In this document: piece by piece, positions 19,394 to 20,351 of the stretch | Layout of the letters: every line of letters begins with the position of its first letter | Position numbering within the stretch: the first letter of the stretch is position 1 | From: a virus | Strand: one strand, 5' to 3' | IMG/VR virus record: IMGVR_UViG_3300023284_001866 | Span: 1 to 20,351 of that record | DNA length: 20,351 nucleotides | Notes under the pieces: model-generated | The model's input: only the letters and a program-made list of their open reading frames with translations | What the model was told of the DNA's origin: nothing | The model's database searches: none | Program-made: the position numbers and the translations under genes

Positions 19394-19511
19394 GGGAGAA
19401 CGTAGGCCGCGAGGGTCAAAGCGTCTGGAGCGAAATATTCCAAAACTATATGCCGCTCGGGTCAAAGTGAGCTGCATAATAAAGAACGATATGAATCAGG
19501 GGGGATGGCCT

Positions 19512-19554
19512 GCCCCCCTATGGTTAATATCGGGTTTAACCATAGACGGGGGGC
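19512..19554. repeat. Long imperfect hairpin carrying two ATGGTTAA copies
   Basis: GCCCCCC (19512-19518) and GGGGGGC (19548-19554) flank TATGGTTAA (19519-19527) and its complement TTAACCATA (19536-19544). It is a 16-bp inverted repeat with a 3-base bulge. Confidence 0.8.
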
Positions 19555-19636
19555 GTTAACCATCTTTGTTAAGTATAGTTCTTAATACATATCAATAAAG
19601 ATCTATTAATATACATGGTTAATACTATTGCACACT

Positions 19637-19650
19637 GGCTGAATACTGCG
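19637..19650 (+). repeat. 14-bp inverted repeat, left arm
   Basis: GGCTGAATACTGCG is repeated as its exact complement at 19910-19923, bracketing the inner part of the ATGGTTAA array. Confidence 0.8.
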
Positions 19651-19779
19651 ATGCGTATGGTTAACACTGCATTAAGGATAACAAACATGGTTAACGCCGG
19701 GGCCGGAGGCCCTATGGTTAATGCCCTCCTCGCCCATAGGCACAGCTCAACCTTAATTCATATTTATTAACGCTTCGCT

Positions 19780-19798
19780 TTATGCGATAAACGCATAA
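19780..19798. repeat. Dyad TTATGCG-N5-CGCATAA
   Basis: Perfect 7-bp arms lie around a 5-base centre, three bases before a reverse ATGGTTAA copy. It is a possible protein-binding site. Confidence 0.6.
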
Positions 19799-19909
19799 TG
19801 TTAACCATGTCTATTAGCACACATTAATGGAAATCACCCGGCTAAGACAATGATATAGCATTAATAATCATTAATATAGAGGGTATGTGTGGCACGCATA
19901 AGCCAGAAC

Positions 19910-19923
19910 CGCAGTATTCAGCC
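19910..19923 (-). repeat. 14-bp inverted repeat, right arm
   Basis: CGCAGTATTCAGCC, exact complement of 19637-19650. Confidence 0.8.
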
Positions 19924-19991
19924 ATTCTTATGGTTAAAACCTGTAGTTAATACAGGTCTCTATGGTCCAAAGGGTTGAAATGTATGGTTAA

Positions 19992-20351
19992 TTTCGCCCC
20001 TCCAGCGGGGTATATCCAAGGCTGGTATATTATGCATTAGTCGCATAAGCCATTGTTCTATCATGTGCTATGCGCATATCTCACTATACCCTCACAGTCT
20101 CCGCCTATCAGTAGCCTTGCCCCATACGCGCACCATATGAGCCATCTATCCCCCCTAGGGCGCCCATACAGAGCGATAAGCCTCTAATCCCTGCCCAGGT
20201 GCCCCAATAGGAGCCCTTGCAGCCCTAGCACGCTGTGAGGCTCGCCATAGGTCAACGGGAATTCCCATATCGGCCAGGAGGGCGGAACGGGTTTTCTCAA
20301 TTGCCAGGTTTTATTCGCTCGAATAGATTTAATGCCCGGCAGTCTTTGCCT
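19992..20351. other. Remaining non-coding stretch to window end
   Basis: I see no convincing gene here. A short minus-strand ORF (20155-20268, 37 codons from ATG) has plausible composition but no ribosome site. Another minus frame is open from the window edge to about 20186. A few dyads such as GCCCCTCCAGCGGGG-like pairing near 19996 are present. The segment may continue the regulatory region or hold the end of an outside gene. Confidence 0.4.

Larger units (their letters stand above)
19520..19991. repeat. Array of ten ATGGTTAA motifs (iteron-like)
   Basis: Forward copies start at 19520, 19615, 19657, 19687, 19714, 19930 and 19984. Reverse copies (TTAACCAT) start at 19536, 19556 and 19801. 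Chance would give about 0.01 copies in this length. Many are extended to TATGGTTAA. The region has no gene and many AT-rich ATTAAT stretches, which suits an origin of replication or an operator cluster. Confidence 0.75.

Noticed and set aside
19196-19991. CRISPR array
   Set aside because: Repeats are only 8-9 bases, irregularly spaced and in both orientations.
20155-20268. Minus-strand ORF of 37 codons from ATG, beginning MGIPVDLW
   Set aside because: Composition looks real but there is no ribosome site and the neighbouring frames are equally open; cannot be supported without DNA beyond the edge.

Overview
The window looks like part of a tailed double-stranded DNA phage (Caudoviricetes). A head-morphogenesis block is recognisable on the minus strand: large terminase, portal, scaffold-like protein, major capsid protein and a DnaT-like head-tail connector. 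Genes are tightly packed, with many TGATG/ATGA start-stop overlaps and clear Shine-Dalgarno sites. The good sigma70-type promoters (TTGACT or TTGACA, 16-17 bp, TATAAT-like) suggest a bacterial host using an ordinary housekeeping RNA polymerase, probably Gram-negative. No tail, lysis or replication gene is identified here, so the morphotype and host genus cannot be given.

Layout, read in the direction of minus-strand transcription (right to left). (1) 19104-20351 is a 1.2 kb apparently gene-free region. It holds ten copies of an 8-bp motif ATGGTTAA in both orientations, several dyads, two 25-bp operator-like repeats and, at its left edge, a near-perfect promoter. It resembles a replication origin or a regulatory hub. 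(2) 19103-14400 is a train of small accessory genes, mostly of unknown function. It has a second near-perfect promoter at 17546-17574, a cupin-like gene, a cluster of small membrane proteins, an 18-bp perfect inverted repeat at 15001-15051 and a terminal HNH endonuclease. (3) 12850-14409 is an island on the opposite (plus) strand: a strong promoter, tRNA-Cys(GCA), an HNH endonuclease gene, tRNA-Gly(GCC), tRNA-Gly(UCC), a stem-loop-rich stretch that may be a structured RNA, and two small ORFs. The HNH gene lies between two copies of CGTACCTC, the 3' end of the tRNA-Cys. Only the distal copy is followed by the CCA expected from its neighbours, so the cassette appears to have inserted exactly at the tRNA 3' end. 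(4) 12752-1 is the virion block: an unknown protein, a two-piece small-terminase-like pair, TerL, tiny genes, the DUF4055-like portal, two further TerS-like helix-turn-helix genes, an exported protein, scaffold, major capsid, decoration or head proteins, a GIY-YIG endonuclease with its ribosome site inside a hairpin, the connector, and two more virion genes of which the last runs off the window.

The virion genes form a head-assembly and DNA-packaging pathway: TerS-like and TerL proteins package DNA through the portal into a scaffolded capsid, and the connector closes the head. The capsid part has its own internal promoters ahead of the scaffold and major capsid genes. Three free-standing homing-type endonucleases (one GIY-YIG, two HNH) in 20 kb show active invasion by mobile genes.

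The most unusual items are the tRNA-targeted HNH insertion, the possible structured RNA beside the tRNAs, the ATGGTTAA array with one outlying copy at the terminase promoter, and the three TerS-like loci of which one is split.
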